A DNA stretch of 64,000 bases, from contig NZ_WWER01000001.1 of assembly GCF_009857885.1 (NCBI RefSeq), positions 744,001-808,000 of the forward strand. Reading direction: 5' to 3'. The notes beneath the pieces are model-generated. The model saw only the letters and a program-made list of their open reading frames with translations. It ran no database searches and was not told where the DNA came from. Both the position numbers and the translations under genes were made by a program. Positions within the stretch are counted from its first letter, which is position 1; each line of letters opens with the position of its first letter. Below are positions 27,922-37,561 of this stretch, piece by piece. The DNA comes from Pusillimonas sp. TS35. Its GTDB lineage: Bacteria; Pseudomonadota; Gammaproteobacteria; Burkholderiales; Burkholderiaceae_B.

Positions 27922-28569
27922 ATGTGTAATTTTGTTCGTTTACTTGCCTGCCTGGCAACCTCGCTGCTGATGACCCCGGTGTTTGCCGCACCCAACACGG
28001 ACGCAGCACCCACTACAGATGCCGGGCCTGCCGCCAAAACGCCGGACACCGCACTGCATCCCGTACGAGGCTTCCTGCCCGACCTGAAATTCAGCCTGCA
28101 GGGCGCCGGCGGGAAAACCTACACGCAAGAGGATTTCAAAGGCAGGGTCGTGCTGATGTTCTTCGGCTATGCCAGTTGCCCCGACATCTGCCCCACAACC
28201 ATGGCCCAACTCACCCAGGCGATGAACGAGCTGGGCGAGCAGGCAAAAAAAAGTACGCGCATCCTCTTCATCAGCGTCGACCCGCACCGGGACACGCCTG
28301 ATGTGTTGCAGGCATATGTCGACGCCTTCGGCGGACAAGCCTTGGGGCTGACTGGCACCGAAAAACAGGTGGCTGATGTGGCGCGACGCTATCGTGTGGC
28401 CTACCAGATCGCGAAACCGCAGCCTGGCTCACCTGAGGTCTATGAAGTGGCTCACAGCCGTGGCGTGTATTTCTTCGATCAGGAAGGCAGGGCGCGCTTT
28501 CTTGCAGCCGACAGCGAGACGGTAGATGTCATCAAGAGAGGCGTGCAGACGCTTTTGCAACAGGGCTGA
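27922..28569 (+). CDS. SCO1/SenC-family copper-binding thioredoxin-fold protein
   Basis: SCO proteins deliver copper or electrons to the CuA centre of cytochrome oxidase, or act as periplasmic thiol reductases. The 215-residue protein has a signal peptide (cleavage probably after VFA, residue 22), the CPDIC motif with Cys86 and Cys90, and His178 in EVAHSRG, which together form the copper site. The ATG at 27922 was chosen because the signal peptide begins there; a longer in-frame start lies inside prlC. No oxidase genes are nearby. Confidence 0.93.
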   Translation: MCNFVRLLACLATSLLMTPVFAAPNTDAAPTTDAGPAAKTPDTALHPVRGFLPDLKFSLQGAGGKTYTQEDFKGRVVLMFFGYASCPDICPTTMAQLTQAMNELGEQAKKSTRILFISVDPHRDTPDVLQAYVDAFGGQALGLTGTEKQVADVARRYRVAYQIAKPQPGSPEVYEVAHSRGVYFFDQEGRARFLAADSETVDVIKRGVQTLLQQG

Positions 28570-28573
28570 CGCT

Positions 28574-28596
28574 GGCGGGCTTATTAGGCGCCCGCC
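28574..28596. terminator. Possible bidirectional terminator hairpin
   Basis: GGCGGGC (28,574-28,580) pairs with GCCCGCC (28,590-28,596) across a nine-base A+T-containing loop, five bases after the SCO1-like stop and before the convergent nitroreductase. There is no clear T-tract. Confidence 0.35.
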
Positions 28597-28674
28597 TGCA
28601 ATCATACAAACTCGCACTGCCTGCGTGGCGACGCAGCGGCTGCAAACGGGCACGCGGCCGCATACATGCAAGGC

Positions 28675-29250
28675 TTAATCGCCTGTCCACTCACTGACAA
28701 ATTGGCGGTGGTCGGGCCGCTGCATAGGCATGAGTGCGTCGATGGGTGTGCCGATCGACACGTAGCCCATGAAGCGATAGTCCAGCTCATCGAAACCCAA
28801 GGCCTCGGCAACGTCGGGTACATCGGTGCCCAGGCCGGTACTCCAGAAGCCGGCGTAGCCGAGCATATGAGCAGCGTTCAGGATATTGGTGACCGCGGCG
28901 CCCGTTGCCAGCAGACGCTCATGTTCGGGAATCTTGGTATTGCTGTGATCGAGCCTGCACGCCACCGCAAGCACCAACGGCGCCTTGCCCAGCCAGTTGC
29001 GCGCGTTTGCCTGCTTGGGCGTCGGCATGCCGACGCCTGCAGCCTCCATGCGCGCAATGACCATTTCGGCCAGGCGCGGCACGGCGGCGCCGCGAATGAC
29101 CTTGAAGCGCCAGGGTTTCAGGCCGCCGTGATCGGGGGCCGACATGGCCGACTGCAGGATCAGGGCGAGTTCTTCATCCGACGGCCCGGGTGCCTGAACA
29201 AACTTGACCGAACGCCGGGAAAGCAGAAAATCAATAGGTGTCGAGGACAT
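28675..29250 (-). CDS. Nitroreductase family protein, YdjA-like
   Basis: The 191-residue protein is of the short nitroreductase type with an FMN-binding N-terminus LLSRRSVKFVQ, the SAPDHGGLKPWRF segment typical of YdjA, and a C-terminal GYVSIGTP block. The substrate is unknown. The ATG at 29250 has a GAG-type site at fair spacing; a TTG two codons earlier is possible. It is 62 bp after pdxJ on the same strand. Confidence 0.85.
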   Translation of the reverse strand: MSSTPIDFLLSRRSVKFVQAPGPSDEELALILQSAMSAPDHGGLKPWRFKVIRGAAVPRLAEMVIARMEAAGVGMPTPKQANARNWLGKAPLVLAVACRLDHSNTKIPEHERLLATGAAVTNILNAAHMLGYAGFWSTGLGTDVPDVAEALGFDELDYRFMGYVSIGTPIDALMPMQRPDHRQFVSEWTGD

Positions 29251-29312
29251 CTTCAACTCATCAAAATCGTATCAAGGGACGTGCGCAAGGGATGAGGCAC
29301 GGACGGATGGGG

Positions 29313-30092
29313 TCAGGCGACCCGCACCAGCAGCGCTTTCATATCACGGACAGCCTTCTCCCACCCGTCGAATACCGCCCGTGCGACAATCGCGTGGCCG
29401 ATGTTCAGCTCGGCAATGCCCGGCAAGGCCACAATAGCCCCAACATTGCTGTAGTGCAGCCCATGCCCCGCATTGACGCGCAGGCCATGGCCCACACCCT
29501 GGGCAATGGCATCGCGCAGGCGGGTAAGCTCGGCATCTACCGCGCCCAATGCATGGTCGGGGCCCGACAGTGCGGCGCCGCCCTGCTGCACGCTGCGATC
29601 CACCGCATCTTGTGCCTCGGCATAGGCGCCGGTATGCAGTTCGATCACAGTGGCCCCCGCACGCACGGCCGCATCGACCTGCACCGCCTCGGGGTCGATG
29701 AACAGCGACACGCGTATGCCCGCGTCATGCAGGCGATCCACCGCCTGTTTTACCTGATCGAACTTGCCCGCCACATCCAGGCCGCCTTCGGTGGTCAGTT
29801 CTTCGCGCTTCTCGGGCACCAGGCAGACATCTTGCGGCCGTACACGGCAGGCAATGGCCAGCATCTCGGGCGTAATTGCACACTCGAGGTTCATGCGAGT
29901 GCGCAGCAGTGGCCGTATCGCGTCGACATCCGCATCCTGGATGTGGCGGCGGTCTTCGCGCAGATGCAGGGTGATGAGATCCGCCCCCGCATCTTCCGCG
30001 CGCAGCGCAGCCTGGATGGGATCGGGATAGGTGGTATGCCGTTGCTGGCGCAGGGTGGCGACGTGGTCGATATTGACGCCCAGCTCAATCAT
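29313..30092 (-). CDS. pdxJ: Pyridoxine 5'-phosphate synthase
   Basis: PdxJ condenses 1-deoxyxylulose 5-phosphate with 3-amino-2-oxopropyl phosphate to form pyridoxine phosphate. The 259-residue TIM barrel begins [18 protein letters not shown], with [12 protein letters not shown] and [11 protein letters not shown] containing the expected catalytic His and Glu positions. Length and start match the family. Confidence 0.97.
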   Translation of the reverse strand: MIELGVNIDHVATLRQQRHTTYPDPIQAALRAEDAGADLITLHLREDRRHIQDADVDAIRPLLRTRMNLECAITPEMLAIACRVRPQDVCLVPEKREELTTEGGLDVAGKFDQVKQAVDRLHDAGIRVSLFIDPEAVQVDAAVRAGATVIELHTGAYAEAQDAVDRSVQQGGAALSGPDHALGAVDAELTRLRDAIAQGVGHGLRVNAGHGLHYSNVGAIVALPGIAELNIGHAIVARAVFDGWEKAVRDMKALLVRVA

Positions 30093-30122
30093 GAAGCACT
30101 CTCGGTTAGGGTTATAGGTAAC

Positions 30123-30153
30123 GCGCCAACGGCGCCTACAGCGCCGTTGGCGC
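30123..30153. terminator. 13-bp perfect hairpin after the efflux operon
   Basis: GCGCCAACGGCGC pairs perfectly with GCGCCGTTGGCGC across the loop CTACA, 80 bp beyond the stop of the outer-membrane efflux gene and 31 bp before pdxJ. No U-tract follows on the minus strand, so it may be a Rho-assisted end or an mRNA-stabilising stem. A second G+C-rich dyad (GGCGCCGCAGGCGC) follows at once. Confidence 0.5.
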
Positions 30154-30232
30154 AGTGAGGCGCCGCAGGCGCAGATGGCGCGGGCGCACAGCGGCGCCGC
30201 CCCCTATTATGGCCTTTATGTCGGCCCCGCGC

Positions 30233-31729
30233 TTACCGGCGAGGCGCCTGCCCCTCGGCGCTGGCCTGCGCACCCGGCACTTCGAGCCAGCCGCCGCCCA
30301 GTGCTTTATAGAGCTCTACACGGTTAAGCAGCGAATCCATGCCAGTTTGCACAAACTTCTGCTGCACACCATATAGCGTCACTTCGGCATTTTGCACCTG
30401 CAGAAAGCTGTCGACCCCGGTTTCGTAGCGCAACTGTGCCAGCTTGAGCGATTCGGACGCGGCCGATTCGGTGGCACGCAAGGCGTCGAGCTGGTTGGCA
30501 TAGGTGGCTTCGCCCGCCAGTGCGTCGGCGACTTCCCGGAACGCCACCTGGATGGATTTTTCGTACTGCGCCACCGCGATATTCTTGCGTGCTTCGGCCA
30601 CAGCCAAATTGCCTTGCAGGCTGCCGCCCGCGAATATCGGTACTTGAATCTGCGGCGCATATTGCCAGAAGCGCTGGCTGCCACTGAACAGGCCACCCAA
30701 CTGGTCGCTGGCAAAGCCCAAGAGACCGGTGATGGAAATATTGGGAAAGAAGGCTGCCCTTGCAGCGCCAATGTTGGCATTGGCTGCACGCAGCGCATGC
30801 TCGGCGCCAACGATATCGGGACGGCGCGTCAGCAGATCGGAAGGCAGCCCCGCGGGGATTGCAGCGACAAGCTGGCTGCGCCCATAGGCCGCCGGAGGCG
30901 GCAGGCTGGGGCCCGGCTCGGCGCCAACTAGCAACTGCAAGGCATTTTGTGCCTGCGCCTGTGTGCGCCGTATGCCAGCCAAGTCTGCTCGCACGGTCTC
31001 GAGCTGGCCGCGCGCCTGATTCAGATCGAGTGCGGAGGCAACGCCGCTGTCGTAACGGGCCTGCACCAGCCTCATGGTGTCCTGACGCGCCTGTTGGGTG
31101 CGCAGCATGAGGTCTTCGAGCGTTTCTGCAGTGCGTAGACGGAAATACGCCTCTGCGACCTGGGACACCAGATTGATGTGCACAGTACGTCGCGCTTGGG
31201 CCGTGGCGAGGTATTGCTGGAACGCCGCATCGCTCAGATTACGCAGCCGGCCGAAAAAATCAATCTCGAACGAAGTGAGGCCAATGCCCGCCTGATAGGA
31301 GCGCGACACACTGGGGGAATCAGGGCCGCCCATGCGCAGGTTTTCGGGTGAACGTGTGACCTGACCATTTGCGCCCGCCCCGATCGTAGGGAACAAGTCA
31401 CCGCGCACGATACCGTACTGCGCCCGGGCCTCTTCGACGCGCTCCACCGCGACACGCATGTCGCGGTTGTTCTGCAATGCAAGCGCGATCAGGGCCTGCA
31501 GCCGCGCATCGGTAAAAAATTGACGCCAACCCAGATCACCGCCGTATGCGGCTTCCGTCGCTGGCTGGACGGCGGCCCCCTGCCCGCCCACGCCTAACGC
31601 ACTGATGTCAGGGTATTGCGTCGGCACAGGCGCTTCGGGCCGCTGATAGGCGGGCGCAAACGAGCAGCCCGCCAATGCTGCAGCGACGACTACGTGCGAT
31701 ACGGTTAGACGGAAAAGACGATGACTCAT
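30233..31729 (-). CDS. RND efflux outer-membrane lipoprotein, OprM/NodT type
   Basis: Trimeric outer-membrane channel of a tripartite drug pump. The 498-residue protein starts with a lipoprotein signal whose lipobox is LAGC (Cys22). The two tandem outer-membrane-factor repeats are visible, with ARYDSGVASALDLNQAR in the first and LRYETGVDSFLQVQNAE in the second. It begins two bases after the transporter gene, so translation is probably coupled. Confidence 0.95.
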   Translation of the reverse strand: MSHRLFRLTVSHVVVAAALAGCSFAPAYQRPEAPVPTQYPDISALGVGGQGAAVQPATEAAYGGDLGWRQFFTDARLQALIALALQNNRDMRVAVERVEEARAQYGIVRGDLFPTIGAGANGQVTRSPENLRMGGPDSPSVSRSYQAGIGLTSFEIDFFGRLRNLSDAAFQQYLATAQARRTVHINLVSQVAEAYFRLRTAETLEDLMLRTQQARQDTMRLVQARYDSGVASALDLNQARGQLETVRADLAGIRRTQAQAQNALQLLVGAEPGPSLPPPAAYGRSQLVAAIPAGLPSDLLTRRPDIVGAEHALRAANANIGAARAAFFPNISITGLLGFASDQLGGLFSGSQRFWQYAPQIQVPIFAGGSLQGNLAVAEARKNIAVAQYEKSIQVAFREVADALAGEATYANQLDALRATESAASESLKLAQLRYETGVDSFLQVQNAEVTLYGVQQKFVQTGMDSLLNRVELYKALGGGWLEVPGAQASAEGQAPRR

Positions 31730-31731
31730 GC

Positions 31732-34700
31732 TTACTCTCCCGTGTGCCCATCGCGCGACGACAGTGGCGCGTGCGCCCCATGGGCCCCGTGCCCGCCGCC
31801 ATCCGGCGCGCCATGCTTGCCCAACAATTTGGGCTTGGTCTTGAAGAAACCAAGCACCACTACGAAAAACGCAGGAACGAAAATTACTGCCAGCGGCGTG
31901 GCGGCAACCATGCCCCCCAGCACGCTGAGGCCGACCGCATTCTGGCTGGCCGAGCTCGCCCCGGTTGCCAACGCCAGTGGCAGCACCCCCAGGATGAACG
32001 CAAATGAGGTCATCAGAATGGGACGAAAGCGCAGCCGCGCCGCGTGCGTAGCGGCGGTGAGCAGATTCCCCCCCTGCGCGTAGAGATCCTTGGCGAACTC
32101 GACAATCAGGATAGCGTTCTTGGCCGCCAGACCGATCACGGTCACCATCCCTACCTGGAAATACACATCGTTAGCCATGCCCAGGACGGAAACCAAGGCC
32201 ACTGTACCCAGCATGCCCAGTGGCACCGCCAGCATCACCGACAGCGGAATAGCCCAGCTTTCGTACAGCGCGGCCAGCACCATGAATACAACCAGAACAG
32301 ACAGACCCATTAGAATCAGCGACTGGCTGCCAGCCTGGATTTCCTGGTAGGACAGCCCCGTCCATTCGAAGCCGATGCCCGCGGGCAATTGCGCCACCAG
32401 ACGCTCCATCTCGGCCATGGCCTCACCGGTGGAGTGCCCCGGCGCCGCGGAACCACCGATACGGACGGTTTCGTAGCTGTTGTATCGCACCACCTGAACA
32501 GGGCCCTGGGCCCACTCGATCGACACGAATGACGACAGCGGCACCATCTGGCCATTGAGGTTGCGAGCATTGAGCTTGAGAATGTCCTGAGGGTCCATGC
32601 GATGTGCCTGCTCGGCCTGTACCCAGACGTTTTGCACCCAGCCGTGATTAGTGAACTTGCCCACAAACGCCGAGCCCAGGGCAGTCGAAATCAATTGCGA
32701 GGCCTCACTGAAATCAACGCCCAGCGCCGCAGCCTTTTCGCGGTTGATCTCGATGTGCAGTTGCCGCCCCCCGGCAAGCCCGGTTACCCGCGTACCGGCA
32801 AGAATGGGGCTTTGGCTTGCGAGCTGCAGCAACTGCTGCGAGGCAGCGATCAACGCATCATGCCCGACACCGCCGCGGTCTTCGAGGCGCAGGTCGAAGC
32901 CTGCGGCATTTCCCAACGAGGAAATGGCGGGTGGCACGATGGAAAACACCATCGCGTCGGGGATGCCAAAAAGCAGGCGCTGGATAGCGCCGCCCGCGAT
33001 TGCCTGGGCGGAGTTTTCTTCGCCTTTGCGCTCCGCGAAATCCTTCAGGGGAACAAATGCAATGGCAGCGTTCAGACCGTTGCCGTTGAAGCTGAAGCCT
33101 TGCACGGTGATGATGTTTTCCACCTGCGGCAGCCCTTTGAAATAGGCCTCTACCTGCTCAATCACATCCAGCGTGCGGTTGGCCGTAGCACCCGACGGCA
33201 GCTCGATATTGGCAATGACGTAGCCCTGGTCTTCTTCGGGCAGGAAGGAACTGGGCAAACGGAAGTACAACCAGCCCATCACGATCACAAGCACCAGGAA
33301 GATCACCATCATGCGGCCACCACGGCGCACGATACTGCCGACGCCGCGTTCATACCTGTTGGTGGTGCCATCGAACATGCGATTGAACCAACCGAAAAAA
33401 CCTTTCTTGCTGGCATGATGGCCTTTGGGAATAGGTTTGAGCACGGTTGCGCATAAGGCAGGCGTGAAGGACAGCGCCAGAAAGCCTGAGAACATGATCG
33501 ACACGGCCATGGCAACGGAAAACTGCCGATAAATCACGCCCACGGAGCCGGACATGAATGCCAACGGGAGGAACACCGTGGTAAGCACCAGCGTAATACC
33601 GACGATGGCACCGCTGATCTGCGGCATCGCCTTGCGGGTTGCCTCTTTGGGTGGCAGACCTTCCTCGGCCATGATGCGCTCGACGTTCTCGACAACCACG
33701 ATAGCGTCATCGACCAGAATGCCGATAGCCAGCACCATGGCAAACATGGTTAGCACGTTGATCGAAAAACCCAAGGCCAGCATGACCGCAAATGCGCCCA
33801 TCATCGCAACAGGCACCACCAATGCGGGAATCAGTGTGTAGCGTATGTTCTGCAAAAAGACGAACATCACCACGAAGACCAGCACCATGGCCTCGAGCAG
33901 CGTATGGACGACCTGCTCGATGGAGAGCGACACATAGGGTGATGTATCGTAGGGAATTGCGTATGTGATGTTGCCGGGGAAGAACTTGGACAACTGCGCC
34001 ATCTCGGCCTTGATGCCTTCGGCGGTGGACAGTGCATTGGCGCCTGGCGACAGTGAAATGGCAAACGCTGCAGTGGGCTTCCCGTTCAGGCGCGCGCCGA
34101 ATTGGTAGTTGTCGGATCCGACTTCGATGCGAGCGACATCTTTGAGCCGAACGCTGGAGCCGTCGACGTTGGCGCGCAGCACGATGTTGCCGAACTCTTC
34201 GACAGTGGCGAGCTGCCCATTGACAGTGATGGGCGCGGACACACGTTGCGAGTCGGGGTTGGGTGGAGAACCCAGGATGCCGCCTGATACCAGTACGTTT
34301 TGCCGCGCAATGGCAGCGTTGACTTCGCTTGCGCTCAGGTTCAGGCCAGTGAGCTTGTCTGGGTCAACCCATATGCGCATGGCGCGTGGCGCAGCAAACA
34401 ACTGGAATTTCCCCACGCCGGGCACCCGCGAGATCGGGTTCTGGATATTGCGGATGATGTAGTCTGCCAGCGCGGTCTGGCCCATGGAGCCGTCGGTGGA
34501 CGATAACGCCACCACCAACAGGAAGCCGGTATTGCTCTGCTCTACCTTGAGGCCTTGCTGGATCACGGCCTGCGGCAGTTTGGAGGTGATATTGGCAAGC
34601 CGGTTCTGCACGTCGACCTGGGCAAGGTCGGGGTTGGTGCCTGGCTTGAATGTGGCAGAGATTTCGGAGGTTCCGTAGGAATCACTGACGGACTCGTAGT

Positions 34701-34929
34701 ACAGCAGGCCTTTAGCGCCGTTGAGCTCGTTCTCGATCACGCTGGCGACGGTGGTGGCCACTTCTTGCGCCGAAGCGCCAGGATAGATGGCACGCACGCT
34801 GATGGTGGGTGGCGCGACTTCGGGATACTGAGACACAGGCATGTTGGGTATGGCCAACAGGCCAGCCAACGTGATGCCCAGCGCGACTACCCAGGCGAAA
34901 ATCGGTCGATCAATAAAAAACTGAGGCAT
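31732..34929 (-). CDS. RND multidrug efflux transporter, AcrB/MexB type
   Basis: Inner-membrane proton antiporter that exports hydrophobic compounds. The 1065-residue protein starts MPQFFIDRPIFAWVVALG and has the HAE1 architecture: TM1, porter domain, TM2-6 with the proton-relay DD pair in GILVDDAIVVVENVERI (near residue 408), then the second half. The C-terminal tail is Gly/His-rich. It lies 73 bp after the adaptor gene and 2 bp before the channel gene. The substrate range cannot be read from sequence. Confidence 0.97.
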   Translation of the reverse strand: MPQFFIDRPIFAWVVALGITLAGLLAIPNMPVSQYPEVAPPTISVRAIYPGASAQEVATTVASVIENELNGAKGLLYYESVSDSYGTSEISATFKPGTNPDLAQVDVQNRLANITSKLPQAVIQQGLKVEQSNTGFLLVVALSSTDGSMGQTALADYIIRNIQNPISRVPGVGKFQLFAAPRAMRIWVDPDKLTGLNLSASEVNAAIARQNVLVSGGILGSPPNPDSQRVSAPITVNGQLATVEEFGNIVLRANVDGSSVRLKDVARIEVGSDNYQFGARLNGKPTAAFAISLSPGANALSTAEGIKAEMAQLSKFFPGNITYAIPYDTSPYVSLSIEQVVHTLLEAMVLVFVVMFVFLQNIRYTLIPALVVPVAMMGAFAVMLALGFSINVLTMFAMVLAIGILVDDAIVVVENVERIMAEEGLPPKEATRKAMPQISGAIVGITLVLTTVFLPLAFMSGSVGVIYRQFSVAMAVSIMFSGFLALSFTPALCATVLKPIPKGHHASKKGFFGWFNRMFDGTTNRYERGVGSIVRRGGRMMVIFLVLVIVMGWLYFRLPSSFLPEEDQGYVIANIELPSGATANRTLDVIEQVEAYFKGLPQVENIITVQGFSFNGNGLNAAIAFVPLKDFAERKGEENSAQAIAGGAIQRLLFGIPDAMVFSIVPPAISSLGNAAGFDLRLEDRGGVGHDALIAASQQLLQLASQSPILAGTRVTGLAGGRQLHIEINREKAAALGVDFSEASQLISTALGSAFVGKFTNHGWVQNVWVQAEQAHRMDPQDILKLNARNLNGQMVPLSSFVSIEWAQGPVQVVRYNSYETVRIGGSAAPGHSTGEAMAEMERLVAQLPAGIGFEWTGLSYQEIQAGSQSLILMGLSVLVVFMVLAALYESWAIPLSVMLAVPLGMLGTVALVSVLGMANDVYFQVGMVTVIGLAAKNAILIVEFAKDLYAQGGNLLTAATHAARLRFRPILMTSFAFILGVLPLALATGASSASQNAVGLSVLGGMVAATPLAVIFVPAFFVVVLGFFKTKPKLLGKHGAPDGGGHGAHGAHAPLSSRDGHTGE

Positions 34930-34958
34930 GTGTGCTCACTTTTCTTGCATGAACGCTG

Positions 34959-34979
34959 CGGGCCCTTTATGGGGGCCCG
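34959..34979 (-). other. Hairpin between the efflux adaptor and transporter genes
   Basis: A 7-bp stem CGGGCCC / GGGCCCG with a seven-base loop lies in the 73-bp gap before the transporter ATG. There is no T-tract. It could set the ratio of adaptor to transporter by stabilising the 3' end of the upstream part. Confidence 0.35.
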
Positions 34980-35002
34980 TATGTTGTGGCGATGGTGGCG
35001 AA

Positions 35003-36316
35003 TCAGCCCTGTTTGCCGTTGCCCGCCGGCGCGGTGGCTGGCTTGGGTTCTTGGTTCGCGCCAGGCGCGGCCGGCGGAGTTTGCCCATTAGGCTTGCCGC
35101 CTTGGGCTTGCGCACCGCCCTGCGGGGTGGCTTCACCCGCGCCTTGCGCTTTCCAGGGCATAGGCTGCACTGGGGCACCGGGGCGAATCTTCTGGAACCC
35201 TTCGACGATGACTTGTTCGCCCGGATTCAAGCCCTTGGTAATGATGTAGCCGTCTTGTACCTCAGCGCCAACATCGACCGTGACCGAGGCAGCCTTGCCT
35301 TCACGCACCACGACCAGGCTGCTGAGGCCATCCGCCGTGCGTTGAAGCGCCTGCTTGGGCACCACCAGCGCCTTGTCGTCGACGCCCTGACTCAGCCTGA
35401 CCCGCACATACATACCGGGCAACAGGATGTGGCCGGGATTTTCGGCCACCGTGCGCAAACGAACCTGACCGGTGGTGGGATCGACGCTGATGCCCGAAAA
35501 CAGAAGCTTGGCGGGGTGATCGTACACAGAGCCGTCTTCAAGCAGAACCTCGACCGCAGCCGCGCCTTCGCCCGCCTGGCGCAACTCGCCCGATGCCAGC
35601 GCGCGGCGCAGCTCGGCCAGTTGCGCGGTGGATCGATTGACATCCACATAGACCTGGTCGATCTGCTGCACCGTTGCCAACTGCGTTGCCTGCGCGGCGC
35701 TGACTAGCGCGCCTTCAGTGACCAGCGATTCACCGATACGACCACTGATAGGCGAAATGACCTTGGTGTAGCCCAGATCGATTTGCGCCGCCTTGAGCGC
35801 GGCCTTGGCAGCCGCAACGGCGGCTTCGGCCTGGCCTGCCTGCGCAACAGCGCTGTCGTATTCCTGTCGGCTGACAGCATTGGCCTTGATCAGCTTTGCG
35901 TAACGCTGTGCGAGCAGCCGGGCGCTGCGCACGTTGGCTTCGGCGTTCTTGAGCTGAGCCGCGGCCTGGTCGCGCACCGCTACATAGGGTGCCGGATCGA
36001 TGGTGAACAGCAACTGCCCCTGTTTCACCTCGCTGCCCTGCTCGAAATTGATGGCTTCGACGATCCCCGTGACCCGTGCGCGAATTTGTGCGTTCTTGAT
36101 GGCTTCGACACGCCCCGGAAGATCAACCATGACGGGGGTAGACGCGGGATTGACGGTGACGACGCTGACCGGCACTTTCATGCCGCCTTGCTGTGGCGGT
36201 GCGTTTTCGCCGCAAGCGCTTAACAACGCAAGTGAAGAAATCAGCAGGAAGGAAGAGACAACAAAACGGCCGTACTGGCGCGCGGGCTGCCGCGTGGGCA
36301 GGCGGGTACTAGGCAT
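35003..36316 (-). CDS. RND efflux periplasmic adaptor lipoprotein, AcrA/MexA type
   Basis: The membrane fusion protein that links transporter and channel. The 437-residue product has a lipoprotein signal ending in LLSAC, a barrel-sandwich (lipoyl) domain around the GRVEAIKNAQIRARVTGIVE part, a coiled-coil hairpin, and a beta-barrel region. The C-terminal 40 residues are an unusual Gly/Gln/Pro/Ala-rich tail. The start at 36316 is fixed by AGGAG eight bases upstream; a longer frame reaches 36403 without a ribosome-binding site. First gene of the operon; no TetR repressor is adjacent. Confidence 0.95.
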   Translation of the reverse strand: MPSTRLPTRQPARQYGRFVVSSFLLISSLALLSACGENAPPQQGGMKVPVSVVTVNPASTPVMVDLPGRVEAIKNAQIRARVTGIVEAINFEQGSEVKQGQLLFTIDPAPYVAVRDQAAAQLKNAEANVRSARLLAQRYAKLIKANAVSRQEYDSAVAQAGQAEAAVAAAKAALKAAQIDLGYTKVISPISGRIGESLVTEGALVSAAQATQLATVQQIDQVYVDVNRSTAQLAELRRALASGELRQAGEGAAAVEVLLEDGSVYDHPAKLLFSGISVDPTTGQVRLRTVAENPGHILLPGMYVRVRLSQGVDDKALVVPKQALQRTADGLSSLVVVREGKAASVTVDVGAEVQDGYIITKGLNPGEQVIVEGFQKIRPGAPVQPMPWKAQGAGEATPQGGAQAQGGKPNGQTPPAAPGANQEPKPATAPAGNGKQG

Positions 36317-36552
36317 CCGAAACTCCTGAAGCAATAGGGCCCCTTTGTGAGGTACGCCGTACTGCTTTTGTTTTTGTTGGTGCTTGGCTGGGTCAAACCG
36401 CAAAGTATAAGGGTAAAACGTAACCAGAGATATATAACTTCCATTTCATTCTGTTTCACTCCGCCCACCCTGCAAGCATGCTGGCGGCATGCCACTTGCT
36501 TGCGGATGCACATCCCCGGATTGGGGCAACTCAGCATGAAGGAGGTAATGCA
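36317..36552. promoter_or_regulatory. Divergent promoter region of the efflux operon and BON gene
   Basis: A 236-bp gap whose centre (about 36,350-36,460) is A+T-rich. On the minus strand TATACT at 36,409-36,404 is a fair -10 for the efflux operon, without a strong -35. No convincing operator dyad or regulator gene is visible nearby. Confidence 0.4.
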
Positions 36553-36876
36553 ATGACTAAGCATCGATTCTCGCGCGTCATGATGACGGCCGCTGTGACC
36601 ACCTTGCTGGCGGCCTGCGCGCAGCAGCCCGCGCGACAAAGTTCGGCCGCCGGCCCTGTCGATGACACGACCATCAACACCAAAGTACAGAACGCAGTGC
36701 TGGGTGTGCGCGGCGTGCATGAGAAGGACATCCAGGTCTCGACCACCGACGGCGTCGTCAAACTGCGCGGGTCGGTCGACAACCAAATGGCCGCCCAGGA
36801 TGCTATCCAGGCTGCACGCCAGGAGGAAGGCGTGAAGAAGGTCGACTACGACCTAGACGTCAAATCGACCTATTAA
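36553..36876 (+). CDS. BON-domain lipoprotein
   Basis: The 107-residue protein has a lipobox LLAAC (Cys22) and a single BON domain (about 38-104) with the pattern TTINTKVQNAVLG, VSTTDGVVKLRGSV and EEGVKKVDYDLDV. BON domains bind phospholipid or sit near the outer membrane, as in OsmY and DolP; the role here is unknown. A very strong AAGGAGG site lies eight bases before this ATG. A competing ATG five bases upstream reads ATG-CAA-TGA and stops at once. Confidence 0.88.
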   Translation: MTKHRFSRVMMTAAVTTLLAACAQQPARQSSAAGPVDDTTINTKVQNAVLGVRGVHEKDIQVSTTDGVVKLRGSVDNQMAAQDAIQAARQEEGVKKVDYDLDVKSTY

Positions 36877-36928
36877 GGGCCCGTAGGGGGCCTTCCGAAG
36901 GCGTGATGCGCCTTCGAGGCCGCTTTCC

Positions 36929-37507
36929 TTATAAATTGCGCTCGGGCTCGGGTGTGGCAAGAGGATCGAAATCGTCCCACTGGCCGTTGCGCCACGTGCC
37001 GCGAGCACGCTCGACCTCAACGCCTCCGGCATCACGCAGCAGCAGCGCGATCCGTCGCTCATCTTCGGTGCCGACATGCGCCGCGAGCAACACACCCGAA
37101 GGATGGCCTTTGCGCAGCAGTGTTTCACGCTGTTCCTCGGGGTTGCGGGGCGGCCGGGCATGGCCCAGGCCCCGCATGGCGCCCGCGAGCGATCCCACAT
37201 AAGCACCCACGCCAGCCGCCGCCGCGATCAGCGTTGCATCCAGGTCGAACCAGGATGTTATGACGACACCGATCAATGCGCCGCCCACCCCGCATAACGC
37301 CGCCATGCCCAGCGTGCTGGATGGCGCGCCGCGCGAGTCCGGGTCGGCGGCACGGTCGCCGCCCATGGCGTAGCGGTTGTGGCTGCCGGCGGGATTAACA
37401 AAAAAGGTATGCAGATTGTCGGCGGTGACGCCTGCATTCATCAGAGAGGCCGCGGCGGTTTTGGCGGCGTCGAAGGTTTCAAAACGTGCGGCGACGATCA
37501 GAGCCAT
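36929..37507 (-). CDS. Hypothetical membrane protein with Gly-rich helices
   Basis: The 192-residue protein has a soluble N-terminus of about 60 residues with a beta-alpha pattern (VAARFETFDAAKTAAASLMNAG) resembling domains that follow general stress proteins. Two short Gly/Ala-rich hydrophobic helices (about 69-87 and 93-112) and a charged C-terminal domain follow. The ATG at 37507 has GGAG nine bases upstream. It is convergent with the BON gene. I do not recognise a precise family; a stress-linked role is only inferred from the N-terminal resemblance. Confidence 0.7.
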   Translation of the reverse strand: MALIVAARFETFDAAKTAAASLMNAGVTADNLHTFFVNPAGSHNRYAMGGDRAADPDSRGAPSSTLGMAALCGVGGALIGVVITSWFDLDATLIAAAAGVGAYVGSLAGAMRGLGHARPPRNPEEQRETLLRKGHPSGVLLAAHVGTEDERRIALLLRDAGGVEVERARGTWRNGQWDDFDPLATPEPERNL

Positions 37508-37561
37508 GATCAACTCCAGGCAATTGCGCTTGTATTCAGGGCAGCATTTTGCATACCCGAT

